A DNA stretch of 41,502 bases from Chloroflexota bacterium (GTDB lineage: Bacteria > Chloroflexota > Anaerolineae > UBA4142): the NCBI GenBank assembly GCA_016200825.1, contig JACQEA010000335.1, forward strand, positions 1 through 41,502. The letters are read 5' to 3'. Position numbers and translations under genes: made by a program. The first letter of the stretch is position 1. Every line of letters starts with the position of its first letter. This document shows positions 33,739 to 41,502 of the stretch, one piece after another. A model generated the notes under the pieces. That model was not told where the DNA came from. It made no database searches and saw only the letters and a list, made by a program, of their open reading frames with translations.

Positions 33739-35576
33739 CATTGCGTAATCGCCATTTCCTCCTTTTAGATATTGTTCTCACTCTGCTCTCCGTAGCGTTC
33801 GCGTTCAGTCTCCGTTTCGACACGTTGAATGCCTTTGACTATTTCGCGCAAAGTTGGTTCTTTGTGCCGCTCTTGCTTATCTTTCGCACGCCATTGTTGT
33901 TTCTGTTCGGCGTGTACCGTCGTTTGTGGCATTATGCGAGTGTTAACGAATTTTTTTCTCTCGGTCAAGCGATCGGATTGAGTTCGATACTGACGGGCGC
34001 GGTCATCGTGCTACTCGTCGTGCCGATAGTTGGTGTTTCAGGGTTTCCGCGATCGGTGATTCTATTAGAAGCGTTGCTCGCGCTCGTGATGATCGGCGGT
34101 TTGCGTTTTACATTGCGCTTGTCGCCGAACGTGCGACGACGGTCATTTTTCGTTTTAAGCACGGTTAAACAACGCGTTCTTGTTTTTGGCGCCGGAGATG
34201 CGGGCTCGCTCATTGTACGTGAAATGATTGCCAATCCTGCATTGGGCTTGGAACCAATTGGATTTGTTGATGATGATTTCACCAAGAAAGGCATGCGGAT
34301 TCACAATCTGCCGGTTTTAGGCGACCGCGCTTCTGTTGGAAAAATCGTCGCGGAATGTAATATTGACGCGGCAATCGTCGCGATGCCGACCGCGCCGGGC
34401 AAAGTTATCCGCGAAGTGATCGAAGCGTGCCGGCAAGCCAGTATTCCGTTCAAAACGATTCCGGGTTTGTACGAAATTCTAAGTGGGAAAGTGCAGGTCA
34501 ATGCGATTCGTCAAGTGGAATTGGAAGATTTGCTTCGGCGCGATCCAGTAACGATTGACTTGGATGAGGTCGGCAAATATTTGCAAAACGCGCGGGTGTT
34601 GGTTACTGGCGCCGGCGGTTCGATTGGCTCTGAGTTGTGTCGCCAAATCACGCGTTTTCATCCCGCCGCGTTGATTCTATATGAATTGAGCGAAAACAAT
34701 CTCTATCAAATTGATCGCGAACTTCAACAATCCGGCACGCGCATAGTTCCCGTTTTGGGAGACGTGCGCGATTCAGAAAAAATCGCGAGCGTATTCGCGC
34801 GCGATCAACCGCAAGTTGTTTTCCACGCCGCGGCGCACAAGCACGTGCCGCTGACAGAACTCAACCCGGATGAAGTGATCGCCAATAATGTTTTGGGTAC
34901 GCGCAATCTTTTGGACGCTTGCGTACAACATCGCGTCCGCCGATTTGTGCTAATCTCGACCGATAAAGCCGTAAATCCACGCAGTGTGATGGGAGCGAGC
35001 AAGCGCGTAGCGGAAATGATGGTGCAGAGCAAATTGTATCGCAACGAAAATTTTTCACCGGTGGCAGTCCGGTTCGGTAATGTGTTGGGGAGTAACGGAA
35101 GTGTTGTGCCTTTATTCAAGGAGCAAATCGCCGCAGGCGGACCAGTGACCGTGACGCACTCAGACATGGAACGCTATTTCATGACAATTCCGGAAGCGGT
35201 CAGCTTAATCATCCAAGCGGGCGCGCTAGGTCAAGGCGGAGAAATCTTTGTTCTGGACATGGGCGAACCGGTGAAGATTACCGATCTCGCCAAAGATTTA
35301 ATTCGATTATCCGGCTTTGAACCGGATCGCGATATTCCAATTGTTTTTACCGGCACACGCCCCGGTGAAAAGTTACGCGAGGAATTGTTCGCCCATAACG
35401 AAACGCGCGTGCTCACCAAACATCCGCAAATTCAGATCGCGCGCGGCGCGCCAATGAATGATAACTTTTTGCGAGTGGCAATCGAAATGTTGAGTGCGGA
35501 TATACAGAATCACGATCCAACTAGTCTCAAGCGAAAATTGCAGGAGATCGTTCCAGAGTTTTCGATAAACACCTAA
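33735..35576 (+). CDS. pglF: membrane-bound UDP-GlcNAc 4,6-dehydratase, PglF/CapD type
   Basis: The 613-aa protein has four N-terminal membrane segments (about 1-125), a CoA-binding-like Rossmann domain (VLVFGAGDAGSLIV) and the catalytic SDR domain with TGAGGSIGSE (from 291). Its active site reads MGASK (Met419-Lys423), with Met replacing the usual Tyr, as known for membrane-bound PglF/WbpM-type enzymes. It makes the 4-keto-6-deoxy sugar that PglE uses, the first step of UDP-di-N-acetylbacillosamine synthesis. Encoded last in the module and last in the long + strand run. The 3' end is followed within 3 nt by a hairpin. Confidence 0.93.
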   Translation: MTLRNRHFLLLDIVLTLLSVAFAFSLRFDTLNAFDYFAQSWFFVPLLLIFRTPLLFLFGVYRRLWHYASVNEFFSLGQAIGLSSILTGAVIVLLVVPIVGVSGFPRSVILLEALLALVMIGGLRFTLRLSPNVRRRSFFVLSTVKQRVLVFGAGDAGSLIVREMIANPALGLEPIGFVDDDFTKKGMRIHNLPVLGDRASVGKIVAECNIDAAIVAMPTAPGKVIREVIEACRQASIPFKTIPGLYEILSGKVQVNAIRQVELEDLLRRDPVTIDLDEVGKYLQNARVLVTGAGGSIGSELCRQITRFHPAALILYELSENNLYQIDRELQQSGTRIVPVLGDVRDSEKIASVFARDQPQVVFHAAAHKHVPLTELNPDEVIANNVLGTRNLLDACVQHRVRRFVLISTDKAVNPRSVMGASKRVAEMMVQSKLYRNENFSPVAVRFGNVLGSNGSVVPLFKEQIAAGGPVTVTHSDMERYFMTIPEAVSLIIQAGALGQGGEIFVLDMGEPVKITDLAKDLIRLSGFEPDRDIPIVFTGTRPGEKLREELFAHNETRVLTKHPQIQIARGAPMNDNFLRVAIEMLSADIQNHDPTSLKRKLQEIVPEFSINT

Positions 35577-35578
35577 TT

Positions 35579-35599
35579 CGCGATCACTTTGATTGCGCG
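35579..35599. terminator. possible bidirectional terminator between convergent genes
   Basis: CGCGATCA (35579-35586), a 3-nt loop and TGATTGCGCG (35590-35599) form an 8-bp stem with a 2-nt bulge. It lies between the stop codons of the + strand PglF gene (35576) and the - strand gene (35607). The following sequence is T-rich but has no clean run of T, so termination strength is uncertain. Confidence 0.4.
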
Positions 35600-35606
35600 G
35601 ACATTC

Positions 35607-38012
35607 TTACTTCCTCACGATCACTTGACCAATCTTTGTTTCGCCCACAGACAAACGATCCGCGCTTTTCTGCAACGAAATTATTAAATCATAATTTTCA
35701 GAAGGCAGAGACGTGGGCAGAACAAGATCGTGCCAATCTAATAATACTTCGCCAACTTGCCAGCGCGTCGTCGCATACGCGCCCGCGGCGGGACGATCGA
35801 TTTGTTCAAACGCGATTACCCCCCGCCGATCCACGAGTTGAACCGCGATCTGATAATCCTCGCGCGGTTTTTCGCGCGCGCGCCAATACAATCCCAATGC
35901 AAGTGTTTCGCCCGGCGCAATTTGCTCCGGCAATTGTGTGGATCCCAAAAAGCGAATTTCGCGCATATCAACGCGCAATGGATTTTCGATGAAAAGCAAG
36001 TCGGCCGGAATGTTTGTTGTATCTTTGCTAACGGCAATCCGATCCAAAATAATTTCTTGCGCATCTTGCGCGATCAAGCGCGTTCCGGTTTGCGGATTCC
36101 AGACGCCAATGGTGATCGCGTATTCGCCCGGCGGCATTGTCCGCGGCAAGGCAAGTGTATATTGATCGCGATAAATTCCTCCGGCGCGCCAACTGGTGGT
36201 CGGTATTATTCCAGAGATCGGCTCGCGATCATCCTCCGCCCAAATGTGACCGCGCGAATCAATCAGATGAGCAAGCATAATATAGCGCGCACCGAGATCG
36301 CGATTTGCTTTCCATTCAACCACTACCCGCACGCTATCACCACCGCGGACGTTCGAGTTCGTCAAGATTGAATAACCAAGCAGGGTGATGTCGCCGTAAT
36401 TCGCATCAAGCGCGCGATGAAATGCGTTTGGCGCGGAAGAATAACCGAGCAAAGCGGCGCCATTATCAATCTGGATATGTCCAGCCGATTCGTACTGGAT
36501 CCAACCGTTGTCTAATTTTTTCCCGGGCGGCAAAGTTTTCGCGCGCAAGAGAAAATAGCCGTCGGTCTCGATCACGCTTTCAAAATAACCGGAGGCGCGC
36601 AAATTTTCCCACGTTGGTTTTTGAAACGCATACCACGCGCGCGTGCTATCGCCAAAAACAGACTGGGCATCGCGATGATCTATGTTGGGAGAAAATTCGA
36701 CGACGGAGAATTTTCGCGCATCCGAGAGCGGCATAAATAATTCCGGCTGCGCGACCACTTTGGATCCGCTTGGAATTTGCGTAATGATCTGATGTCCCAA
36801 TTGTGAATGCGCATCAAGAACAAAGTTGGAAGGTGAGAAAATATTTGCCCACGTGGAGGGCAAATAAAGTTGCGAACTGATAATGAGTAAAACGCCAAGC
36901 GCGGCTTGCGTTCGCATCGATTTATCAAGCAACCGCCGTATGCCGTAAATCGTACCGAAAAAAAGAAATGGCAAAAGGGGTGCTTGATAGTAAAAAGTTG
37001 GATCGGTCTGTTGCGGCAAATCACTCAACAACGTGTACGCCCATGCGGGGAGTGATATCGCGAAGACTTGCCAACCGATCAGCGGCAAGAACGCGAGGGG
37101 AGTTAACAAGTCGATACTAAATTCAATTTTTGTCGGAACCAGAATGTGCGCCAGCGCGATATCGGGGCGCGTGATCAGCGTTTTGATTACTTGATCGAAG
37201 GTTGTGCCCAAATAGGCATAGCGCTGTTCAAATTGAGGATAGATGGCGCCTTTGGCAGAAGCCGGATACAAAACAAGGATGATCAAAAGCGCCAAACCTA
37301 TCCCGGCTAAAAAAATAAAACCTCCCAAAAGTCTTTGACGTTGAACGAAAAAAATAAAGAGAGCAAATCCCGCCGCAATAAATGCGATTTCTTGTTTGAG
37401 CATCAACGCTAATCCCAAGCTGATGAAAAATGGAACATACCGCCGGCGCAAAAGAAAAAAGAGCGCGAACGAAAGCAATGGGACTGCAAGTTTGATCTCG
37501 TAAAAGACTGCCTGATTAATCACCAGCACAGACGGAGAAACCCAAAACGCGATTGCAACGATTAAGGCAAGCATCGGTCCAATCTGTTTGCGCCCAATCC
37601 AATACAACGGAAGCGCAGAAATCGCGAGTCCAAGCGATTGAACGATCAAAATCGCTTTTGGATTTGCCCACACTGAATAAACCGGAATCAGGGCGATGAG
37701 CAACGGATTAAAACGGTAGAGACTAAAAGAAAATGTTTGACCGCGCAAATAGCCAAGCAATATCCCGTCGAAATCGGCAAAATCGTGATAGCTGTTGAAC
37801 GAGTCATAGTTGTGCAATGCGTGCGTCGGCAATCCAATCAGCGCCACCAGCGCGAGCAGATAAAAAATCTTATCCACTCGGCGCGGGGTCAACCATTGTT
37901 GTAAGGATTTCAATTTATCAAGTTGCGCGACCGGCGGCGCAATAATATACATCGCGAGCGCGCTGATGAGCGCAAAAATAAATGCAACGGGATACGATTG
38001 AAAAATATTCAT
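35607..38012 (-). CDS. DUF2079-like polytopic membrane protein
   Basis: The 801-aa protein has about ten membrane segments in its first ~430 residues and an extracytoplasmic region built of beta-rich repeats at the C-terminus (LGLYWRAREKP, VGEVLLDWHDLVLP). An early acidic loop (YHDFADFDGILLGYL) and a VFYEIKLAVPLLSF segment match the pattern of DUF2079, which I recall as a GT-C-like family. It resembles the divergent neighbour at 38062-40317 over most of its length, including the paired C-terminal motif, so the two are paralogs. It may be a lipid-linked sugar transferase or a glycan ligase (inference). Ends 30 nt from the operon's last stop, convergent. Confidence 0.72.
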   Translation of the reverse strand: MNIFQSYPVAFIFALISALAMYIIAPPVAQLDKLKSLQQWLTPRRVDKIFYLLALVALIGLPTHALHNYDSFNSYHDFADFDGILLGYLRGQTFSFSLYRFNPLLIALIPVYSVWANPKAILIVQSLGLAISALPLYWIGRKQIGPMLALIVAIAFWVSPSVLVINQAVFYEIKLAVPLLSFALFFLLRRRYVPFFISLGLALMLKQEIAFIAAGFALFIFFVQRQRLLGGFIFLAGIGLALLIILVLYPASAKGAIYPQFEQRYAYLGTTFDQVIKTLITRPDIALAHILVPTKIEFSIDLLTPLAFLPLIGWQVFAISLPAWAYTLLSDLPQQTDPTFYYQAPLLPFLFFGTIYGIRRLLDKSMRTQAALGVLLIISSQLYLPSTWANIFSPSNFVLDAHSQLGHQIITQIPSGSKVVAQPELFMPLSDARKFSVVEFSPNIDHRDAQSVFGDSTRAWYAFQKPTWENLRASGYFESVIETDGYFLLRAKTLPPGKKLDNGWIQYESAGHIQIDNGAALLGYSSAPNAFHRALDANYGDITLLGYSILTNSNVRGGDSVRVVVEWKANRDLGARYIMLAHLIDSRGHIWAEDDREPISGIIPTTSWRAGGIYRDQYTLALPRTMPPGEYAITIGVWNPQTGTRLIAQDAQEIILDRIAVSKDTTNIPADLLFIENPLRVDMREIRFLGSTQLPEQIAPGETLALGLYWRAREKPREDYQIAVQLVDRRGVIAFEQIDRPAAGAYATTRWQVGEVLLDWHDLVLPTSLPSENYDLIISLQKSADRLSVGETKIGQVIVRK

Positions 38013-38020
38013 AAGTCTGC

Positions 38021-38070
38021 TTGTGACGAAACCGCTGACGCATTATAATGCGAGTAATCGAATGAAACAA
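38021..38070. promoter_or_regulatory. symmetric bidirectional promoter between the two DUF2079-like genes
   Basis: The 14-bp perfect palindrome CGCATTATAATGCG (38039-38052) contains a TATAAT -10 box on each strand. For the + strand, TTGTGA (38021-38026) lies 17 nt before TATAAT (38044-38049); for the - strand, TTGTTT (38070 to 38065) lies 17 nt before TATAAT (38047 to 38042). The predicted starts of transcription are about 38056 (+) and 38035 (-), giving leaders of about 6 and 23 nt. Neither gene has a visible ribosome-binding site. Bidirectional promoters with a shared symmetric -10 are known in bacteria. Confidence 0.6.
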
Positions 38071-40317
38071 TTTGCCGCGCGCGCTGACCGTATTTTTTTG
38101 CTAATGGTCGCGATGTATGCACTCACTTTCACCGCGCTTTCAATCCTTCGGCATCTGTCTTTCAACACCGGCGGATTCGATCTTGGCATTTTCGATCAAG
38201 TCGTTTGGAATTCTTTGCACGGCAGATTGTTCGAAAGTTCGATCTTACCCGACGCGCCGCTATTGATCAGCCAACGTTTTGCGCTGATTATGCTCGCGTT
38301 TGTTCCGCTCTACGCGCTGTGGTCGAGCCCAATCGTTCTGCTTGTGGCGCAAACGCTGGGGATTGTCGCGGGCGCGTTTCCCTTGTATTGGTTTGCAAGA
38401 AAAGAAATTGGACACAATCTCGCGTGCATGATCGTCGCCGCGTATTTTCTCTACCCCGCGCTCGAGTACGTCAATTTATTTCAATTCCACGAAATCGCGC
38501 TCGCGATTCCACTGCTTTCGTTCGCGACTTTTTTTCTGCTCCGCCAATCTTATCGCGCGTTTTTGTTAACCCTGGGCGCGGCGCTCTTGGTCAAAGAAGA
38601 TGTTGCGCTCGTCGCGATCGCGTTCGGCGTTTACATTTTTGTTTTTCAACGCGCGCGGCGATTGGGTTTGGCGGTGACATTTTTTTCCGCGGTTTGGACG
38701 ATTTTGTTGTTGCAATTCATCATTCCATTTTTTCGCGGCGACGAGTTTGCGGGCGCGGGCTTTTATTATTTCGGCAGCGGAATCGCACAAGGCCGCGGTC
38801 GCTACGATTATCTCGGCGCGAATCTATTCGAAATTCTCGCGACGCTGATTACGCAACCGAATGTGGTCCTGCAGCACATTTTAATTCCCGCCAAGATCGA
38901 ATTTATCGCCGCACTGTTTGCGCCGCTCGCGTTTCTGCCGCTCTTCGGCGCAGCAACGTTGATGGCATTGCCGACGCTCGCGATTTCATTGCTCAGCGAT
39001 TATCCGCCGCAATTCTCGATCATCTTTCACTACACCGCCGCGTTAATTCCATTTCTTTTCTTCGGCGCGATTGCCGCGCTGCGCCGCGTCCGCGCGCGCA
39101 ATCCGCGCTCCGCGCGATTTTCCGGCGCGATATTTTTGCTCGCCTCGCTCGCGAGTTATTTTACTCACGCGCCGGGTCCGTTTGCCGCGCGCTTTGAAAC
39201 ATTCCGCTACGCGCCCACCGATCACGACGCGCGCGCGGAAAATTTTCTCGGCGCGATCCCGCGCGATGCGCGCGTCGTCGCGCAAACCGAACTGACCGCG
39301 CATCTCTCCGAACGCGCGCGCATTTATGAATTCCCCGGCATTCCCGACTATCGTCAAGCCGATTATTTGATCGGCGACACCACGCGTTTGTGGTACAGCG
39401 TGCATCGCGAAATTTGGGCGCAGTGGTTCGCGACCGGCTATTTTGAAACCGTGCGCCAAGACGACGGTTATTTTTTGGCGCGCCGCGTCGCGCCCGCGCA
39501 TGTGCTCAATTTGAAATTTGACGGCGCGCTGAATCTCATTGGTTATACAATTCCAATCTCGACCACATTGCGCGGCGGAATGACTCTTCGTCCGATTTTG
39601 GAATGGCGCGCGGATTTACCAATGCTCGAACGTTATCGTTTTCAAATCGCGTTGTTTGATGCGCGCGGTCATCTCTGGGCGCGCGATGATCGCGAGCCGC
39701 AAGAAGGAAATTTGCCGACAACAAAATGGATCGTCGGAGAAAATAGCGGCGATCAATTCGCGCTCGCGCTCGAATCAACGATGCCGCCGGGGGAATATCA
39801 AATCGCGGTGAGCGTGTGCGACGCGCACGAAAAATGTTTGCGCGCGGGCGAACGCGGCGACGCGCCGATCATCGGCACGCTGCGAATCGAAAAAGATAAA
39901 TCATCTATTACCGCGAGCCAATTGCAAATCCCCAATCCGTTTTTCGTGGATCTGAATGAGATGCGCCTCTTGGGATTTACCGCGTTGCCGAAAAAAATTC
40001 TGGCGGGCGAAACTTTTTCACTCGGCGTCTTCTGGCGCGCGCGCGAAAAACCGCGCGGCGATTATCTCGTCGCGATTCAATTGCGCGATCGCGCGGGACG
40101 TATCGCGCTGGAACAAGTTTCTAAACCGGCGGATGGCGCGTATCCTACGCCGGAATGGAACGCGGGCGAAGTGCTGTTGGACTGGCATGATGTCGCGTTG
40201 CCCGAAAATTTTTTGGCGGGCGAGTACAATTTGTTTGTCGTTTTGCGCGCGGCGGAAAGTAAACTAGTTTTAGGCGAAGTATTGATCGGACCAGTAATGG
40301 TCGAACAAAAAAAATAA
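38062..40317 (+). CDS. DUF2079-like polytopic membrane protein
   Basis: The 751-aa protein starts at an ATG at 38062; a GTG at 38023 would put the start within the predicted promoter, so the ATG is preferred. It has GGFDLGIFDQVVWN in the first loop and FQFHEIALAIPLLSF later, the DUF2079 hallmarks, then about ten membrane segments. The C-terminal beta region has LGVFWRAREKP and NAGEVLLDWHD. It is a paralog of the divergent gene at 35607-38012. The CGCG tetranucleotide is very dense here (about nine in 39061-39120), far denser than in the middle of the operon. The short intergenic region carries promoters for both genes. Role unknown; GT-C-like transferase activity is possible. Confidence 0.72.
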   Translation: MKQFAARADRIFLLMVAMYALTFTALSILRHLSFNTGGFDLGIFDQVVWNSLHGRLFESSILPDAPLLISQRFALIMLAFVPLYALWSSPIVLLVAQTLGIVAGAFPLYWFARKEIGHNLACMIVAAYFLYPALEYVNLFQFHEIALAIPLLSFATFFLLRQSYRAFLLTLGAALLVKEDVALVAIAFGVYIFVFQRARRLGLAVTFFSAVWTILLLQFIIPFFRGDEFAGAGFYYFGSGIAQGRGRYDYLGANLFEILATLITQPNVVLQHILIPAKIEFIAALFAPLAFLPLFGAATLMALPTLAISLLSDYPPQFSIIFHYTAALIPFLFFGAIAALRRVRARNPRSARFSGAIFLLASLASYFTHAPGPFAARFETFRYAPTDHDARAENFLGAIPRDARVVAQTELTAHLSERARIYEFPGIPDYRQADYLIGDTTRLWYSVHREIWAQWFATGYFETVRQDDGYFLARRVAPAHVLNLKFDGALNLIGYTIPISTTLRGGMTLRPILEWRADLPMLERYRFQIALFDARGHLWARDDREPQEGNLPTTKWIVGENSGDQFALALESTMPPGEYQIAVSVCDAHEKCLRAGERGDAPIIGTLRIEKDKSSITASQLQIPNPFFVDLNEMRLLGFTALPKKILAGETFSLGVFWRAREKPRGDYLVAIQLRDRAGRIALEQVSKPADGAYPTPEWNAGEVLLDWHDVALPENFLAGEYNLFVVLRAAESKLVLGEVLIGPVMVEQKK

Positions 40318-40346
40318 CGCGGTATCAACTTGTTAATTACTACCGC
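40306..40346 (-). terminator. rho-independent terminator on the minus strand
   Basis: GCGGTA (40346 to 40341, minus strand) pairs with TACCGC (40324 to 40319) around a loop that has a further small AAC/GTT stem. It is followed by a T-rich tract on the minus strand (TTATTTTTTTTG, 40317 to 40306). The short 6-bp stem and long loop lower the confidence. It would stop transcription of the minus-strand gene at 40465-41502 and overlaps the end of the + strand gene. Confidence 0.45.
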
Positions 40347-40356
40347 ACCTTACGCA

Positions 40357-40448
40357 CTGTCATTCTGAACGAAGTGAAGAATCTTGTTTTTCCAATGAAC
40401 ATCTGAATACAATTGGAACACCAAGACCCTTCGCTGACGCTCAGGGTG
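40357..40448. repeat. interspersed inverted-repeat element (MITE- or REP-like)
   Basis: Left arm GTCATTCTGAACGAAGTGAA (40359-40378, continuing to 40385) and the right arm AAGACCCTTCGCTGACGCTC (from 40423, continuing to 40450) are imperfect inverted copies over about 28 nt. An inner TTCCAAT/ATTGGAA pair lies in the loop. Elements of the form 'TTCTGAgCGAAGcgaagaatct ... cccTTCGctgcgCTCAGggtgac' are common between genes in Chloroflexota and several other phyla (recalled knowledge). It sits in the gap between convergent genes. Confidence 0.6.
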
Positions 40449-40467
40449 ACGTTACTGCGTAACGTCA
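40447..40467. other. 9-bp-stem hairpin at the end of the minus-strand gene
   Basis: TGACGTTAC (40447-40455), loop TGC, and GTAACGTCA (40459-40467) form a perfect 9-bp hairpin. It starts within the right arm of the interspersed repeat and ends on the stop codon of the minus-strand gene (TGA, 40467 to 40465). No T run follows on either strand, so it may protect a 3' end or be part of the repeat element rather than a terminator. Confidence 0.45.
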
Positions 40468-41502
40468 ATTGCTAAACTGATAGACGCGCCATTGCCCGGC
40501 GAAAAAAACTTGACTCCACCCTGCTTGATTTAATTCCTCGTTTTGCGTAATAAAGTAGAGCGGACGCGCGGTGCGTTTTTGCCACGCGGCAATCTCGACC
40601 CAATTGCGCCGCTTTAAAATATTTTCTTTGAACACAACCGACGGATCATTGACCGGTTCCGTAACGGGCAACGGCGTGAGCGAGCCTTCGCGCCACGTCA
40701 CATATTCCAACCACATTGGATTTTCCAAGAACATGGCATTCGGCGCGGTCTGCGCGCGAATCCAATCGTACAGCGCGATTTCATCCGGCTGTATCACGAC
40801 GCGCGCTTGTCCGCTCACAATCATTCCACCGACGCCAATGATCAACGCCGCCGCGCCACCGCATTCCCCGTGAGCAATTTCGTCAGCGCGCGATAAACGT
40901 ACTCTAAAAAGAAAAATGCGGCGAGCAAAACTCCGGTCCAAACTTCCCAGATCAACACGCGCGTCGCGCGCCATCGCGACCAATCGCGCGCGAGCGCGAT
41001 CAGTCCGGGAATGATGAGCAAAGTGAAAACCACGCCGAGTTCGGTTGGAATTTCCCACGGGCGCACGAAAAAAATCCAGAATCCGGTGACCAGCGTTTCG
41101 CTTAACTTGCCGATTCGCAACGCGTACGGCACAAGCCAAAAGGATGCGATGCCGAGCGATAATGCAAAAATCGCGGCGAAGCGACGCGCGTCCGCGCGTT
41201 GCGCGGTAAACCACAACGCGCTGATGATCGACGCGGCGAGAAGAAAAACAACGAGCATCGAATGATGATGAACAAAATAAATGCTTGCGAACGTTATCGC
41301 CGCGAAAATACCAGACGCGCGACCATGCGCGCACCACACGAGCGCGAACGCGGTGAGCAACAGCGTCATCGCGGTTTCATTCGGCAAACCACCCCAGCGA
41401 TAATAATCCAGACTTCCTAAATTCGCGATGAACGCGTACGCGAACGCGGACGCGCGCGCGAGTGAATCGCGCCCGAAAAAATTTTTTCCGATCACATACA
41501 CG
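40465..41502 (-). pseudogene. polytopic membrane protein, 5' end missing and interrupted by a frameshift
   Basis: Two minus-strand reading frames join into one protein. The upstream part (41501-40842) has about six membrane segments, starting YVIGKNFFGRDSL with DYYRWGGLPNETA, and ends LTGNAVARRR. The downstream part, open to the TGA at 40465, continues ALIIGVGGMIVSGQARVV and ends WRVYQFSN. The join lies in a GC-repeat tract near 40846-40862. Adding one base there gives GNAVAAAALIIGV in a continuous frame, so a one-base loss in a GCG repeat explains the break. It is either a real mutation (or phase-variable tract) or a sequencing error. The 5' end is beyond the window; the gene may be GT-C-like, unassigned. 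Confidence 0.6.

Noticed and set aside
13790..35576. Wzx flippase, Wzy polymerase, WaaL ligase or PglB oligosaccharyltransferase
   Set aside because: No multi-pass protein in the operon other than the Wzm permease and the PglF N-terminus; the WWDYG-type motif of PglB was not found.
38062..40317. Long overlapping open frames in other phases of the GC-rich DUF2079 gene
   Set aside because: They are basic and arginine-rich, with no domain sense, and are a known by-product of CGCG-rich coding sequence.
1..41502. CRISPR array, tRNA or rRNA genes, insertion sequence or integrase
   Set aside because: No regularly spaced repeats, no tRNA-like cloverleaf, and no transposase or integrase motifs were seen in any frame.

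Overview
The window looks like the cell-surface polysaccharide / glycoconjugate locus of a bacterium, probably a member of the Chloroflexota (Anaerolineae-like). This placement is an inference. It rests on the strong CGCG-rich codon style, the DUF2079-type membrane proteins with beta-sandwich C-termini, and the interspersed 'TCATTCTGAACGAAG' type inverted repeat near 40.4 kb. No rRNA, tRNA, CRISPR array, transposase or phage gene was seen.

Layout. (a) 1-260: start of a divergent SDR gene and two back-to-back sigma70-type promoters, each overlapping a palindrome. (b) 271-35576: about 30 genes, all on the + strand, mostly overlapping by 1-32 nt or separated by <100 nt, with one 246-nt exception at 7931-8176. 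This looks like one operon of about 35 kb headed by a winged-helix regulator. (c) 35607-41502: a convergent/divergent block of polytopic membrane proteins. It holds two DUF2079-like paralogs sharing a symmetric bidirectional promoter, then a frameshifted membrane-protein gene running off the right edge.

The operon can be read as modules. 756-5804 encodes every step of the Wbp route from UDP-GlcNAc to UDP-2,3-diacetamido-2,3-dideoxy-mannuronic acid (WbpA, B, E, D, I types, encoded in reverse pathway order). 5805-13775 holds a second sugar-modifying set: SDR, DegT aminotransferase, asparagine synthase homolog, methyltransferase, SDR, deacetylase-like protein, GNAT acetyltransferase and WbqC-like protein. 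13790-17042 is an ABC exporter with two different Wzt-type ATPases and one Wzm permease. 17046-30028 holds glycosyltransferases, including three paralogs of an unusual CgeB-like family, two methyltransferases, two SDRs and two more asparagine synthase homologs. 30127-35576 encodes a GT4 glycosyltransferase plus PglC, PglD, PglE and PglF homologs, a complete route to UDP-di-N-acetylbacillosamine and its transfer to undecaprenyl phosphate.

Working model (inference): a glycan is begun on lipid carrier with di-N-acetylbacillosamine and extended by the GT4 and CgeB-like transferases. It contains a diacetamido-uronic acid that may be amidated by the AsnB homologs and methylated, and it is exported by the dual-Wzt ABC transporter. 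No Wzx, Wzy, oligosaccharyltransferase or ligase is recognisable; the DUF2079 proteins are the only local polytopic candidates for a lipid-linked transferase role.
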